From Cheiracanthium punctorium (lineage: Eukaryota > Arthropoda > Arachnida > Araneae > Cheiracanthiidae): a DNA stretch of 64,000 bases. Position numbers and translations under genes: made by a program. The stretch is taken from the NCBI GenBank assembly GCA_038373885.1, contig JAWZYV010016058.1:2232001-2296000 (forward strand), written 5' to 3'. Shown here piece after piece: positions 35,161 through 46,922 of the stretch; position 1 is the first letter of the stretch, and each line of letters opens with the position of its first letter. The notes beneath the pieces are model-generated. The model saw only the letters and a program-made list of their open reading frames with translations. It was not told the origin of the DNA and ran no database searches.

Positions 35161-37710
35161 ACAACTACCTCCTCTGGACTAGTAACCCTGTAAACAGTAG
35201 ATTGAAAACATGCTTTTTCCTGTTTTCTGAATGAAAATATCATCAGGACGTAACTGAATTATTATTATGAGACCACACACAAAAAAAAAAAAAAACCCTT
35301 TCGAGAATTATCGAAATTGACTCACGTAAAAAAAAATTCAATTAATTGATAACCTCCTGCTTTTAGGAGCAGCTTAAAACCATTTTTTTTTCAGTAAGTA
35401 AAAGAATTGGCTCCAAACTTTTCTTATAGATGGAGTTGCACGTTAAAAACAGAAAAAAAATCATCAAAAACTCAAGGCAAGCTTTAAAAGAACTGTTATT
35501 TTGTGCGTTCTGTATCATTTGAAACACACATTAATTGCTTACATAAAACTTTTCATTGTAGGAGCATTTCAGTAGAAATCGCACTTTTGTATATCAATTA
35601 CTTGATTTTATGTTGAATTTTAAAGTATATCAAGGAATTTTTAGTTCACCTTGTTAATCTCTTAATAAACTTGAACCTTGCTTCATACATTAAATGCTAC
35701 AATCAATTATTAATACATATTAATACAATTCAATCATACAGCAATTATTAACATTATATTCTAATTATATTAAAATTCTATTTTGTATTATTTTTCTGCA
35801 GCAACAGCCAAAAGAATTTAAATAGCTGCATTAGTCTCTACGGACAGCAGTTTTTTAAAAGTATATAATAGAGGTGTTCAATTACTTCAAACAAAGAAGT
35901 CTATATTTGTTATTAATATTCATAGAATAGTTTTATCGATTGAAGATAATGTATGTAAAATTTATAGATCTTTTATAGGAGCAAGAGATTCCATTATATT
36001 ACAGTTTATGACAGTTATAAGATATTAATGCAATTCAAGTACAATTCAAAAAGTATATAGGCATTCATAAGAACTAACTCTTCTTTAAAGAACATAAATT
36101 GAATTTTTAAGTTCTTTTACAGAGGCACGCAGAATTGCATAAAAGGGATGCACCTTTTTTTAGGTTATATTCGAAATCTTTCCAAGTTTTGTAACGATAC
36201 AATTTCAAATTTTGAGTGCGCGTTGACACACACACAAGAACAAAGTTGTGTTGAAAGAACTTTATAATCGAGGCGTTTGGCATAATTTAATTTATCTTTT
36301 GAATTTATGAACTCAAAAATGAATTTATAATATTTTTTTACCTTTTAATTTTTGCTGTTACCTTCTAATATTTGTTTATCGTTTCGAATCATTCATGCAT
36401 GTTTCCTTATAAATCTAAAATCTAAAATGTAATTACTTTTCATATCAACAACGTTGATATATTCATTGCTCAACAAACATTATGATTTTATCATTGTGTA
36501 CATAACGGGCCGTGCACAAGAAAGAAAATCAAACTTAGCTTAAGACGAAATTTTACTATTTAAAGAAGTAAAAATGTAGCGATATTCTATAAGTTTCTTT
36601 TTAAAACAGATATGATCATTTTCAGATTTCACTTTAAGATATTTCTTTATGAATAAAATTTCTGCGTGATTATTTCTCGTAGTACAAATAAAAACCTTTC
36701 TTGTACACGAACACAAAAACTATGCTTCAATTTTTACCAATAACATAGCTAGTCTATTGTTCTTTCTCCGTGACTCCGAATGCAGAAAGGTAGTGTTTAG
36801 GCTATCAAATCAAGCGTTTAAACTTGATTTTATTTAACTAATAAGTGTTGCAATCACAAATGATAATACATCTACACAAACATGAGTACGTAAATAAGTG
36901 GTTTTAATCGGGTAAACGAGTTATGTTTTTTTATGTTTAAAAAAACGAGAAAGTCTGTCAGTTTAGCAAATGCTTCATTTCATTAAGTATTTAACAAAAT
37001 ACAATACTTTCTCATCGAATTACAAAAAGAAGCTGTTCTGGGCTGAACTTGCACAGCATTTCTCTTGAAAATCAATATTTCAGTAGAGAAACTGCAGTGT
37101 GCAATTAAAACAGCTTCCCTCGGATAACTGCAAGTGATTAAAATTACAGAAATTGCAACTGCATGCATCTAATCTACATAATACTTTCAAAACCACAAGA
37201 AAATGTCCATTAATGGCCGTAACGAGGAATCGTTAATTTTGAAGTGAATTTCATAATCTTCATAAATTGCCACTATTGCCTTACGAGCAGTTATTTAGAG
37301 GATTTTGTAGTTTTATCTCCAATAATTTTATATTAAAAGGAATTTGTAATATTGAAGAAAATTAATTTATAGAGCCTAAAAAATTATGCCTTTTTTATGC
37401 ATTTATTTGTGATAAATATATTAATATGAAATCTCTGCAGCAAATTTAGGCACGAAACAATGAAAATTTGTGTCAAGCAGAACCAAAACAAAAGTAATAA
37501 CATGACAGAATATTTTGTCTTGAATTTACTAGCCCCCAAACAAACGTAGACGCAATTTTAGAATATCACTATATTCAAAGTATGAACGCTAGATGAGCGT
37601 TTGGTAAGACAGTATACTAGTATGCTCTTTGCAGTGATCATTCGTTTTGTGTGTGTGTGTACTGCATGTCTTTTCTCTTTAGAAAAAAAAATCCAAACAA
37701 TTATGTTTCA
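35161..37710. other. No gene or repeat recognised
   Basis: AT-rich with A/T runs and a (GT)7-like tract near 37650. The 61-codon minus frame at 36983-37168 has no features. Confidence 0.45.
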
Positions 37711-38145
37711 ACCCTCTTGAGCGCAACCATTTCCCAATGCTGAAAAAGGGCTCACAGCCAGCTGTGTCAAAAATGGTCTCCAGATCTGTAGCACGTTATG
37801 AACGATTCGATCGACCACCATGTTAGTGGTAGTTAAATCAAGTGACGGCAACGGCTGCCTTTTTTTTTCAGCATTGGTCAGTCTATCAGGCTGTTCTTCT
37901 ATATCAGTGTATTTCTATAGTATTATCCCAGTTTTCAGCTGATGCCAGTGCTGTTAAAAATAATCTTGACAATTTTAAAAATAATCGTCAATTTTTACGG
38001 AAAATTATTGAGCTAAAAGTAAAGGTAACTATGTCATCCGCAAGTATTTTTATAGAAACTAAATTTATTCTTAGTGACTGACAACAGTCGAACCATCAGC
38101 GTTTTGTGTCCTCACGGCGAAGACACCGAGCTTTAAAGGGCTAAA
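37711..38145 (+). repeat. Foldback family C, copy 2 (left arm deleted)
   Basis: Matches copy 1 at 1221-1735: ACCCTCTTGAGCGCAACC, CAATGCTGAAAAAGGG, then a jump to the right arm (CTCCAGATCTGTAGCACG, CGACCACCATGTTAGTGGTA, TCAGCATTGG), TTTCAGCTGATGCCAGTGCTG and the end GAGCTTTAAAGGGCT. The loss of about 110 bases of the left arm removes the foldback. The 79-codon frame here parallels a 63-codon frame in copy 1 but carries frame-breaking differences, so I do not call a gene. Confidence 0.75.
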
Positions 38146-38189
38146 GTAGAATAAAACTTACACTTTTTAATCTAGTACCTTAGATATTG

Positions 38190-38320
38190 ATGCGCGATTG
38201 GTGTTTCAGTCGACCGCCATGTTGCTGGTAGTTAAATCGAGCGATATCAACGGCTGCATTTTTTCAGCTTTGGACAGTATGTCAAAACTGGAGTCACACT
38301 GGTTGTTCTTCTGTATCGAT
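38190..38320 (+). repeat. Foldback family C, partial copy 3
   Basis: GTCGACCGCCATGTTGCTGG, TAGTTAAATCGAGCGAT and GGCTGCATTTTTTCAGC repeat the right-arm segment of copies 1 and 2. It starts about 45 bases after copy 2, so the two may be a local duplication. Confidence 0.7.
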
Positions 38321-39384
38321 GTGAAAATGGTTGTGCTTCAAAGGGATATTGGATCTCTACAAATAAATTGTTTTCTCCTTAAAGAGAAACATTACTTTAT
38401 GAGTAATTAGTTATTCTCACTAAATATTTCTGCCAACACACGTCATTGATTACTTATATCAGCATGAACTCTTTGGAAAAATTTTAATTGCCAAAACGAC
38501 TCTCAATATTTTCTTAAATTCTTTAAAAATCTTTGAGGTGAACATTAGAAATCTATTTAATACTTCTGTTTAGTAGCATATTTAAGACTTAGTTTACAGC
38601 TGGTTTTGAAAATGAAATACTATAATATTGCTACTCTGCAAAAATTGTTTGAAATATAAATAAAATAAGACCAAAATTGTATTACTATAACAGGGAAATT
38701 TTCTTCATTCCTTTTATTCACAATTCGTTTAGGATAGTCTTTCATCTCAGTTGACAACTTTTCTTTAATAAAAGTCTACTTTTTGAAAGAAAAAAAAAAG
38801 TCGCATTGAGATCACTAAAAAGTACTTAAAACTTTTCCGAAACAGTCTACACGTGACATTTTCACCAAAATGACTTTTAATCGGGTGATAGAAATTTTGA
38901 ACCTGAGATCAATGAGGTACTTACATCAAAGTTTTGAAAAAAAAGGAACCATTTCACGAATTTGATCATTTTGAAATTCTATCAGATATATTTTTAGAAG
39001 GATAGTTACCTGAAAAAGTATATAAAAAGAAAAAAAAAAAAAACACACACACAATTTGCATTTCATTCAATTTATTTCTTTCTGAAACAGAAAGTGTTTC
39101 TTTTTCTTCTCTTTTAAATAACTAAATCAAATCGTCTATTTTTAAGAAAGAAATGCATTCGAGAATATTAGGTATATATGATTTTAAGTTTAATGCTTTG
39201 AATTAAATAATTTAAAGTATATTTTTCCGGGAAAGCTTTTAAGGATCTTTAAACTTAAGAGCGGCTTTTTTTTTTAAGTATAGAATATGTTTGGGAAAAA
39301 TAATCCCCAAAAGGAACTTAAACCACTTTAGTTTGGGTGTCGAATTATATATTAGAAGGTACAAAATATGATCCAATAGGACTA
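38321..39384. other. No gene or repeat recognised
   Basis: AT-rich with A runs (for example 39031-39042 followed by a short CA tract). Confidence 0.45.
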
Positions 39385-39615
39385 CTAAACACGATTTAGC
39401 AGCTAATGTCCAATCGGATAAGTCCTGGCCTAGTACCGGCATGTCACCTCAACATCAGCTGGAGCAACACCGCTAACGTTAAAATCACGTCCACGTGTGG
39501 TAAATGTCTCCCACCAGGGCTGGGGGTTAGACACCGGCCCACCCTTACGACGGCTTAGAATCGACAACACTTCGTTTAAGTTCAGAGGCCGGCAATAATA
39601 AAAGAACGGAAGGAT
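39385..39615. repeat. GC-richer segment of unknown origin
   Basis: From about 39385 to 39610 the composition rises sharply (TAGTACCGGCATGTCACC, CCACCAGGGCTGGGGGTTAG, GACACCGGCCCACCCTTACG, AGAGGCCGGC). It stands out as an inserted repeat or the remnant of an expressed sequence. No frame, Pol III box or inverted ends could be assigned. Confidence 0.4.
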
Positions 39616-40784
39616 TGTGACTCTGTTTTTTTTTTTTCCTAAATACGCTTATATTTAGATCCCTAGGAAGCAAAAATCGCCCCATTAGAAAAGAATTATT
39701 TATATTAATGGCTTTATATTACTGGGATTAAAATTATTTAAACTATTTCGTTAACTCAAAATTATGTGTTGCTTATTTTAAGTAAATAGTTTGAGTCAAT
39801 AAAAATGTGTTTATCTGATTTAACCATATCATTTTGCTGAATCAACCTTTTTGCCTTCTTTTTTATTTTTGGAGGAGGGGGGAGTTACGCTTAAAGTATT
39901 GTTTTATTTATCTTAACTCTATTGTGACTACAGCTACGAAAATTGCAGTCTTTGAATCTATTTTCTCAGAATGTGTTGCAATCACACTGTAACTGAGCAA
40001 TTTCCAGAATTTTAACTGTCTTTTATTTATACTTGCATGATAATTTTGTGTTTAAATGATAGTCAAGAACGTCTATTTTATCATAGTATAAAATTCCTTT
40101 TCTTCAGTCAAGTAGTGTTATTTATTTATTTTTTTTATGGAAGGCCAAGAAGTGAACGATTTTGTGTACACTTTTTAACAATTCTTTGTTCATCTGTAAT
40201 CTGTATTGTTGGAGGAAAAAAAAACTCCTCTTAATTCTCGGGTTTCTAGCTTAAAACTCTGGTATATAGGGAAAGTTTTAGTGATTAGTACACTTGACAG
40301 GACAAAACACAAATTTTATTCGTTCTAGAAATTCGACTAACAATCTCCTACTGACAAATCCCAGAAATTAGCAAGCAATAGCTTGATTTTCAACAGTCAG
40401 CTTATGATTGAGACTTTCTCAGATGCTGCATTTAGCATACAATAAAATACTTGCACAGTCTAAAAATTCGGTGGAATTCTCGAGCAGAACACTTGACTGC
40501 TTCTCAGCGTACAGCAATGAAGAATTCATAAGCAAGCGCACACAATACAGAGCATTATGCCTCTCACAGCTAACGCATTAACAGCGAGCAATCCCACAGC
40601 AACTGACTCTTGACGGTGATTTGCCCGTTTTACAGACTTCGGGGGAAATTTCCAGTACATTGAAAGCAAATACTAACTTGGAAATATTGGAAGCATTTCT
40701 AAGTGATCGAGTATATTAATCCCGTAATATTAATCCAATTGCGTAGTACTAATGCAGGGAAGCAGACATTACAACCCTCATTGT
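39616..40784. other. No gene or repeat recognised
   Basis: AT-rich, more even composition from about 40480 to 40640. Nothing recognisable. Confidence 0.45.
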
Positions 40785-40935
40785 TAAAGCCGCATCAAAT
40801 ATTGCCAAGCTGGAGAACTTTTTGGCGAAATATCACCAAACCTGGCAACAAAAATAAGTTCCGAAAACCGAATTCAGCAGAGCGATATCCTCAGTATTTA
40901 GCAAAAAACAGCCAAATTCCATATTTGCCTATGGT
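40785..40935 (+). repeat. Fragment of the unnamed hairpin-headed family
   Basis: TTTTTGGCGAAATATCACC, GAATTCAGCAGAGCGATATC and a following TAGC align by eye with copy B at about 56745-56830 (TTTTGGCGAAATATTGCC, ACCCAGTTCTGCGATATC). It covers only the 3' GGCGA-to-tail section. Confidence 0.5.
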
Positions 40936-41611
40936 AAACATCTAAGTTCCCTATCTCGTGTTCTAGTTAACCGATTTGCATGCAACAATAATTTCCCACG
41001 TAGAATCTGAATTTTAGCTTAACTTAATCCAGAAGACTAGATAATCCTGAAAATTAATAACTGTATTAATTATTTAAATTTTACCATTCCAAATAGCTAC
41101 AAATATTTTTTTCAATTTGTCATACATATTTAAAATGTTTATATCACAAGCTTTAATCTACTTTTTTCTTGAATTATGACATAATTTTTAATATGATATA
41201 TGTTATTTCTGTATACATGCGGTATATGCACTTGCTAAATGCGAGGTTCTGAAAGTCCTCTCTTAGTCATTAGTAATTTTCCAGTGAAAGCAATATTCAC
41301 GAGATTGACGTCTTTTTGATGCGGATTTAAATTGTAAAGAAAATCTTCAAAAGTGACACAGAAAACTACAAATGACAGATTCGGTGACGCTAGTTTTTTT
41401 TCCCCAGAAAATAAACAAACAGAGAGCTACATAGCTACATTTGTTAAGAAGCCTTGGTGAATAAATCAAGAATCTGTTAATACTTTCTTCATTATAACGT
41501 ATAGTTATAATTTAATCTCGAACAAATGCAGATAATTAGATATGTGTACAATATGAAGATATTCTGTTTTAAAACATTTTAAAGGCTTTCACTAATAAAA
41601 TTTATATGAAA
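40936..41611. other. No gene or repeat recognised
   Basis: AT-rich spacer. Confidence 0.45.
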
Positions 41612-43545
41612 TACTAGCTGCGTGCCGTTCTCTGCACGGTAGGGTACGAAACTTTTTCTTACATGTATAGTAAGAAAAAGTTCGAATTGATTCCAGTGAT
41701 TTGGAATCTAAAAATAAGCAAAATGATTTGACTCTTGGCGTAAAGTTACTCATTAGTTATTTGCATAGTATAAGTACTGACCTGAGACCCTTTTTAATAT
41801 TATGACGCAAAAAACTATGTCTCTTGGAGATTTGTGACAAAACAGAATCTCCAAAGTTCTGTTACTGTTTTTTCTGTTGAAACTACCGCGAGATATATTA
41901 ACGCGAAGTAGAATTACTTAATGTTTAGTTAGCTGTGATGTAAGACGGCTGTTGAAAAATGAATAGAAGACTTAGTTTCACGAAATATTTATTAATTCGG
42001 TATATTGTGCTTTGATCAATATTGCGTTAGCATATCTACTTACTATTACCTATACTATCTTTTACTGATACCAATACAATATATTTTCGTTTTGCAACCG
42101 TTAATGCTTAATTTAAAGAAATAGTTTAGATATTTGCCACGAATGTAGTCTTTAATGATTCTTTTCAATTTACGCATTAGCATAAACGATAATCATTTCA
42201 CTTTATGGTTGTCACTACATCAGCTCTCCATAAATTTTTACGCATAATTCTTGTCAGATTGGCGTATTTAGCACCAGGGCCTTATTATCGTACGGGCAAA
42301 TCGGGACTTTCCCAGGACCCCTGGCTCGATATGGCCCCCAACTTCAAATGTTGTTCTTTTTTTTAATAACAAAATTTCATGAAAATAAAACAAATTTCAT
42401 AGATGGGGGCCCCAAAATTCATCAATGCCCGGGGCCCCCTGTTGATCATAATCAGGTCCTGTTTAATACCGCAATATATTTCCTGCTATTCGAAATCGTG
42501 TCCCGTTTAAAATCGCAATTGAAAATAATGCTGGATAATTCACTGGCAGCATTCAATTCTTTTTCTGGCAACGTAAAATAAAATATAGAATTATTTCATG
42601 CGTGGCATATGTTTTGCTTGTGAGTCCGTTATTCTGATTGAGTTTCGAAAGGGGTTTTAAACTCGTGACATCAAAATGACGCACATTTCACATGCGAAAA
42701 CTCAGTTATTTGAAAGTAATTTTATTTTTTTTTTCAAGTTGCAATTTTAATCATTGTTACTGTCTCCAAGACAACCAAACCGCAAGATATCATACCGAAA
42801 TTTTGAAGCAGCTGCTGTGGAAGTGAAAACCCTTCTTTACTTAAAAATTCTTAAAAAATGTCCTAATTTATATTTTATTCTAGTTTGTTTCGCTTTTAAA
42901 AGAGGGCGAAATGTATGATCCGTTATTTCGCAAAAGATAAAAAAGTTATGACGGATAGAATTCAAGATGCGACAGTTTTAAAAATATTTTACGAAAGTCA
43001 GCGTCAAATTTAATTTTATTTGAAAAATTCCCAAAAATCTGCAAATTATGTTACACAGTCCGAACAAACAGTTTTTAAAAAAAATTTCTCCTCTACCCGA
43101 TGATGTAAATATCGTTTTCTTGCGAGTGTAATTATCAGCGTTATTACGCATTAAGCGAGAAAATCGGACAAAACAAAAAATAAAACGTTTTCTAATTCGG
43201 ATTTCGAAAAAATCGCTCCGAGGCGTGTTAGGATCTGTCCTAGTGAAGCCGTAATGCAAAATTCGGTAGGTCTGCGACCAACCGTCTCGGCGCATGCTCA
43301 CGAATGTGCTGAAATCGGACATTTGAGAAGCTTCCTACCCTGAGAAAATTGCGAAAAATCGTTGAAAAATGGGGAACGGGTGGATTTCCAGAATTTTAAA
43401 ACAGCCTACGGTCTATTCTATGTCGTTTTACGTGTATGTGCAAAATTTCAAGCCGATCAGTGGAACGGTGTGGGAGGAGTTCCCGGACGAACAAACTAAC
43501 ACATAAACAAACAGACGAACTTTCGCACTTATATAATAGATGAAT
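41612..43545 (+). mobile_element. ACTAGCTG-type repeat (copy E)
   Basis: Starts TACTAGCTGCGTGCCG with a small hairpin CGTGC/GCACG, and ends GTTCCCGGACGAACAAACTA, AACAAACAGACGAAC and CTTATATAATAGATGA. The 3' part (about 43020-43500) is of more even composition and gives a 114-codon minus-strand frame with no recognised domain. A hAT-type element is nested at 42275. The relation to the element at 5530 is by end sequences; the interiors differ, since there is no 156-bp array here. Confidence 0.5.
42275..42461. mobile_element. hAT-type miniature element, near-perfect 8-bp TSD
   Basis: The ends are CAGGGCCTTATTATCGT and, on the complement, CAGGACCTGATTATGAT. The flanks are TTTAGCAC (42267-42274) and TTTAATAC (42462-42469), matching at 6 of 8. 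GGGGCCCC-type blocks lie inside near the right end. 187 bp, non-coding. Younger than the ACTAGCTG element it sits in. Confidence 0.75.
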
Positions 43546-45840
43546 AGCTTCGTTACTTATCACATGCGTTCTATTTACAAAAACGATGAAATGTTTTAAG
43601 AACCAATATAACATCTGCCTAATGCATCATATACTATTTATTTACAATACATATATTGACCGTATTTATTCGTGTATAACGTGCACTTTTTTTCAAAAAT
43701 TAAAGGTAAAAAATCTGAGTGCGTGTTATACACGGGAAAATTTTTTTACTTCTGCATGTAATCCACGCTATCATCAAGAAATTTATTCAGAGTAAATAAT
43801 AAAATTAGAAAAATCTTCGTATATAAAAGTACTTGTAGCATCTTTATTTCACTGGTTACACTTTATTTTATACGAAACCGCTTGTAACATCATTTTTTAA
43901 GCCAAAATACAGATAAACGAGAATTTCTGATAAAAGCAGCTACAATTATTGAAAATCAAATGCATTAAAATTGAAAAATAATTTTTAATTTTTGAGTATT
44001 ATACTAGTTAACAAAATGTGGATGCACTGCAGTGCAAGCTAGGATTCAATAAACAGAATAACCGCTCAGAGGGTTAACTGGTTCATTAAATGCCCACATA
44101 CCTGTAACCTTATGGGCAAGAAAGATAAGTAAAAGATCTATGGGAATTCAGAGTAAAAGCAATCTACTATCCTTTTTAGATAAACTTCACCAGAAAAACC
44201 ATTAGTGCAACTCGCAGACGTTTCCTCAAGGGGCAATGTTTCTTGGGCAAACAAAGTACTCAGCAAATGTCGAAACATTGGATAGAGGAGATGAGGAAAA
44301 CAATTATGAAAATTGCTTCCATAAGCGATGGCCCTACACCACAACATTGCCATACACCAAAGACATTGTTTCTAAAAATAATGCTCGGCTCAATCGATGA
44401 GTGGTGAATAGACGTTAAGATAATCAGTAATCTAGTGCGCAAGGCAGTAGCGGCTCAATAGTTTTTAAACGAGAAATCATAAATTTTAGTAGTTTTGCTT
44501 CGAGGGTAATGCGAAAGTCTAAAATCACTGTCGTCAGAGGCAGTTGTTTTAATGGAGCTATCATAAAAGTTTTCTAAACGCGAGTTCATATTAAGTTGAT
44601 TGAGCTATTATTATTTTTATTTTAGTTAACGAGTATTTTTTTTTCTTTATTTATTTTAAGTTCAAATAAACGTGTAATTTAATAAAGTTGCGTTGCTTGA
44701 AGGGTCCTTTTTAATTCTGCTGATAAGATTAAACTATTCCTTCATTTTTAACACTTTCCAAGAAGATTGATTTGTTGTTATGTGTTTAAAAATTTTGACT
44801 CGTATGTTTTTTTTTCTGTTGTTGTTACCCATTCTAGATGCTTAAATATGCATGGATTACTGTGGTATTTATTCACACTATTTCTGTCCGTTATACCGAG
44901 GAACCTGTTGAAACTTGTGTATGTAGCATTCTTTTAGAGGGTCACACAAAATAATTCCGCGACATTGCGATGTAAATTAAATAATTATATAAACTTCATT
45001 TTAAAGGGTTAAGCTACTTGAAACAAAATGAATAATTTTATTGAGATTTATAAAAAAAAATATATCTGGCGAAAATAATGACTGAAATTAATGTTATTTT
45101 ATAGAAGCACACAAAACAGTTCCAGTAGGTGATGGTGTACAGCCAAGTAATTGTTTATATTGAACTTTAGAGTCTTAGTTAAAAAAATAGTATAAATCAT
45201 TAAAAGTTAGGATATCAAATGCTTTTCATTTTTAAGGATGGAAATTTGTATCTCTTTTATGGGATTTATAAAATTACATTGATTCATCAGTGTAAGGATG
45301 GCGATTTAAATACTATTAGGATTACTTTATTTGCTTTAATTAATTATTATGCTGTACCATGCACATGTAAAAGTCTGTTGTGAACTACTTTCTAATCAAT
45401 GAGTTTCACATTATATATATTTTTAGTTAAACTAAACAAATAGCTGAAAGTTTGAATAACACTTATAATTCAGACTAAGTTACTTATATTTGAATACATA
45501 TTAGTTAAAATAGTCATAGTCTCTTCCAGCCTTTTTTTTTAATTCAACACTAAAACGAATTAGTATTTATGACTTCGTACTGTCTGCCTAAGCTTTGAAT
45601 TTTTCTACTGATCTTGAGGTTTCTAGAAAATTTACACATACTGGTTAATATTTTTCATATGAACCCTTCGCTTCATGGTTTTATGGTCGCTTCATTCTCG
45701 GTCGTTTCATACGAACCCTTAACACTCCAACATTTACATTTGAATATCGCCCGGTCGCTCCAACTTATTCTCGTTTTATCTTAGAGATCTGAATGTCTTT
45801 TCTTTACTGTACGCTTTTAACTGATTGAAAAATATTATTA
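43546..45840. other. No gene recognised; contains one palindromic repeat
   Basis: AT-rich. The palindrome at 43668-43736 is listed separately. Minus frames at 44138-44442 are without motifs. Confidence 0.4.
43668..43736. repeat. Inverted repeat, about 20-bp arms (GTGTATAAC type)
   Basis: ATTCGTGTATAACGTGCACT on the left; GAGTGCGTGTTATACACGGG on the right, complementary at about 16 of 20. The loop is about 29 bases. Looks like a very small MITE; no target duplication seen. Confidence 0.7.
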
Positions 45841-45958
45841 CTTTCCGAACATGTACCATGTAAGGAAAGCATTGTAATCATGAAAAAATTCGAATCCGAG
45901 ATTTTGGTGTATTTACACGTTTTGAGGTTTTCTGAATTCATTTATGCTATTTTTACGA

Positions 45959-46101
<143 letters not shown>

Positions 46102-46124
46102 TGTGAGTGAACACGATAGCTCCT

Positions 46125-46680
46125 AAACGGGACATTCGATTGAGATCAAATTTGGTATATATGTCATACACCACCGTCGCAAGACCGGTATTGATTTTGG
46201 TGTATATAGGACTTATAGTTTTTCTACAGGGCTACGGCAAAGATTTCTTTTACATTATGGCCTATGGGAGGGAATTCTTGAAAGTGCGCTAGCATTTAAA
46301 CGGAATATTCGATTGAGCTCAAATTCGGTATACATATTGTAAACCACCATCGTAAGACCGGTATTGATTTTGATGTGTATAGGACTTATAGTTTTTCTAC
46401 AGGGTTACGACAAAGATTTCTTTTACATTATGGCCTATGGGAGGAAATTCTTGAAAGTGCGATAACGTTTAAACGGTACATTCGATTGAGCTCAAATTGG
46501 GTATGTATGTTATAAACCATCATATTAAGACCGGTATTGATTTTGATGTCTGTAGGACTTATAGTTTTTCCACAGGGCTACGACAAAGATTTCTTTTACA
46601 TTATGGTCTATGGGGGAGGATTCTTGAAAATGCGCTAGCGTTGAGACGGTGCATTCGATTGAGCTTCAGTTTGCTATATA
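46125..46680 (+). repeat. Tandem array, 173-bp unit, three copies plus part of a fourth
   Basis: TTCGATTGAG recurs at 46135, 46308, 46481 and 46654, spacing exactly 173 each time. Shared phrases: AAGACCGGTATTGATTTTG, GGACTTATAGTTTTTC, GATTTCTTTTACATTATGG. Compared with the reverse complement of the 28.5-29 kb units it has the same length and places TCTACAG, CATTA(C/T)G and GAAATTC at matching positions. Confidence 0.92.
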
Positions 46681-46691
46681 TATTTGAATTA

Positions 46692-46922
46692 TTCATCGAT
46701 TAAAATTTATTTAAATGCTTGGTAATGATCTTAATCGTAAGTGTTCGGAAAGTCGAGTGGAGTCACTCCAGATTTTTTTTATCTGTAAACAATCCCCAAT
46801 AATGATCCACACAGTATCCGAAGTAAACTTGGAGCAGAACGCCTCACGTCGGTGGTGCATGAGAGGCATACTTGTGAAGACAAAAGGGTTTATGCTTTTA
46901 TTGAGAATAATCTGTGGATAGC
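46692..46922 (-). pseudogene. Pogo-like transposase C-terminal fragment, copy 2
   Basis: The 88 bases 46692-46780 match 12058-12145 with few differences. The minus frame ends KIWSDSTRLSEHLR, then RSLPSI and a stop at 46711-46713; the 12 kb copy has the same tail with N/T, K/E and I/L differences. Upstream the frame stays open to about 46925, but that part does not match the 12 kb copy. No element ends are visible. It abuts the 173-bp array of copy C. Confidence 0.5.

Noticed and set aside
42978..43322. 114-codon minus-strand frame
   Set aside because: It lies wholly inside the repeat at 41612-43545 and shows no domain.
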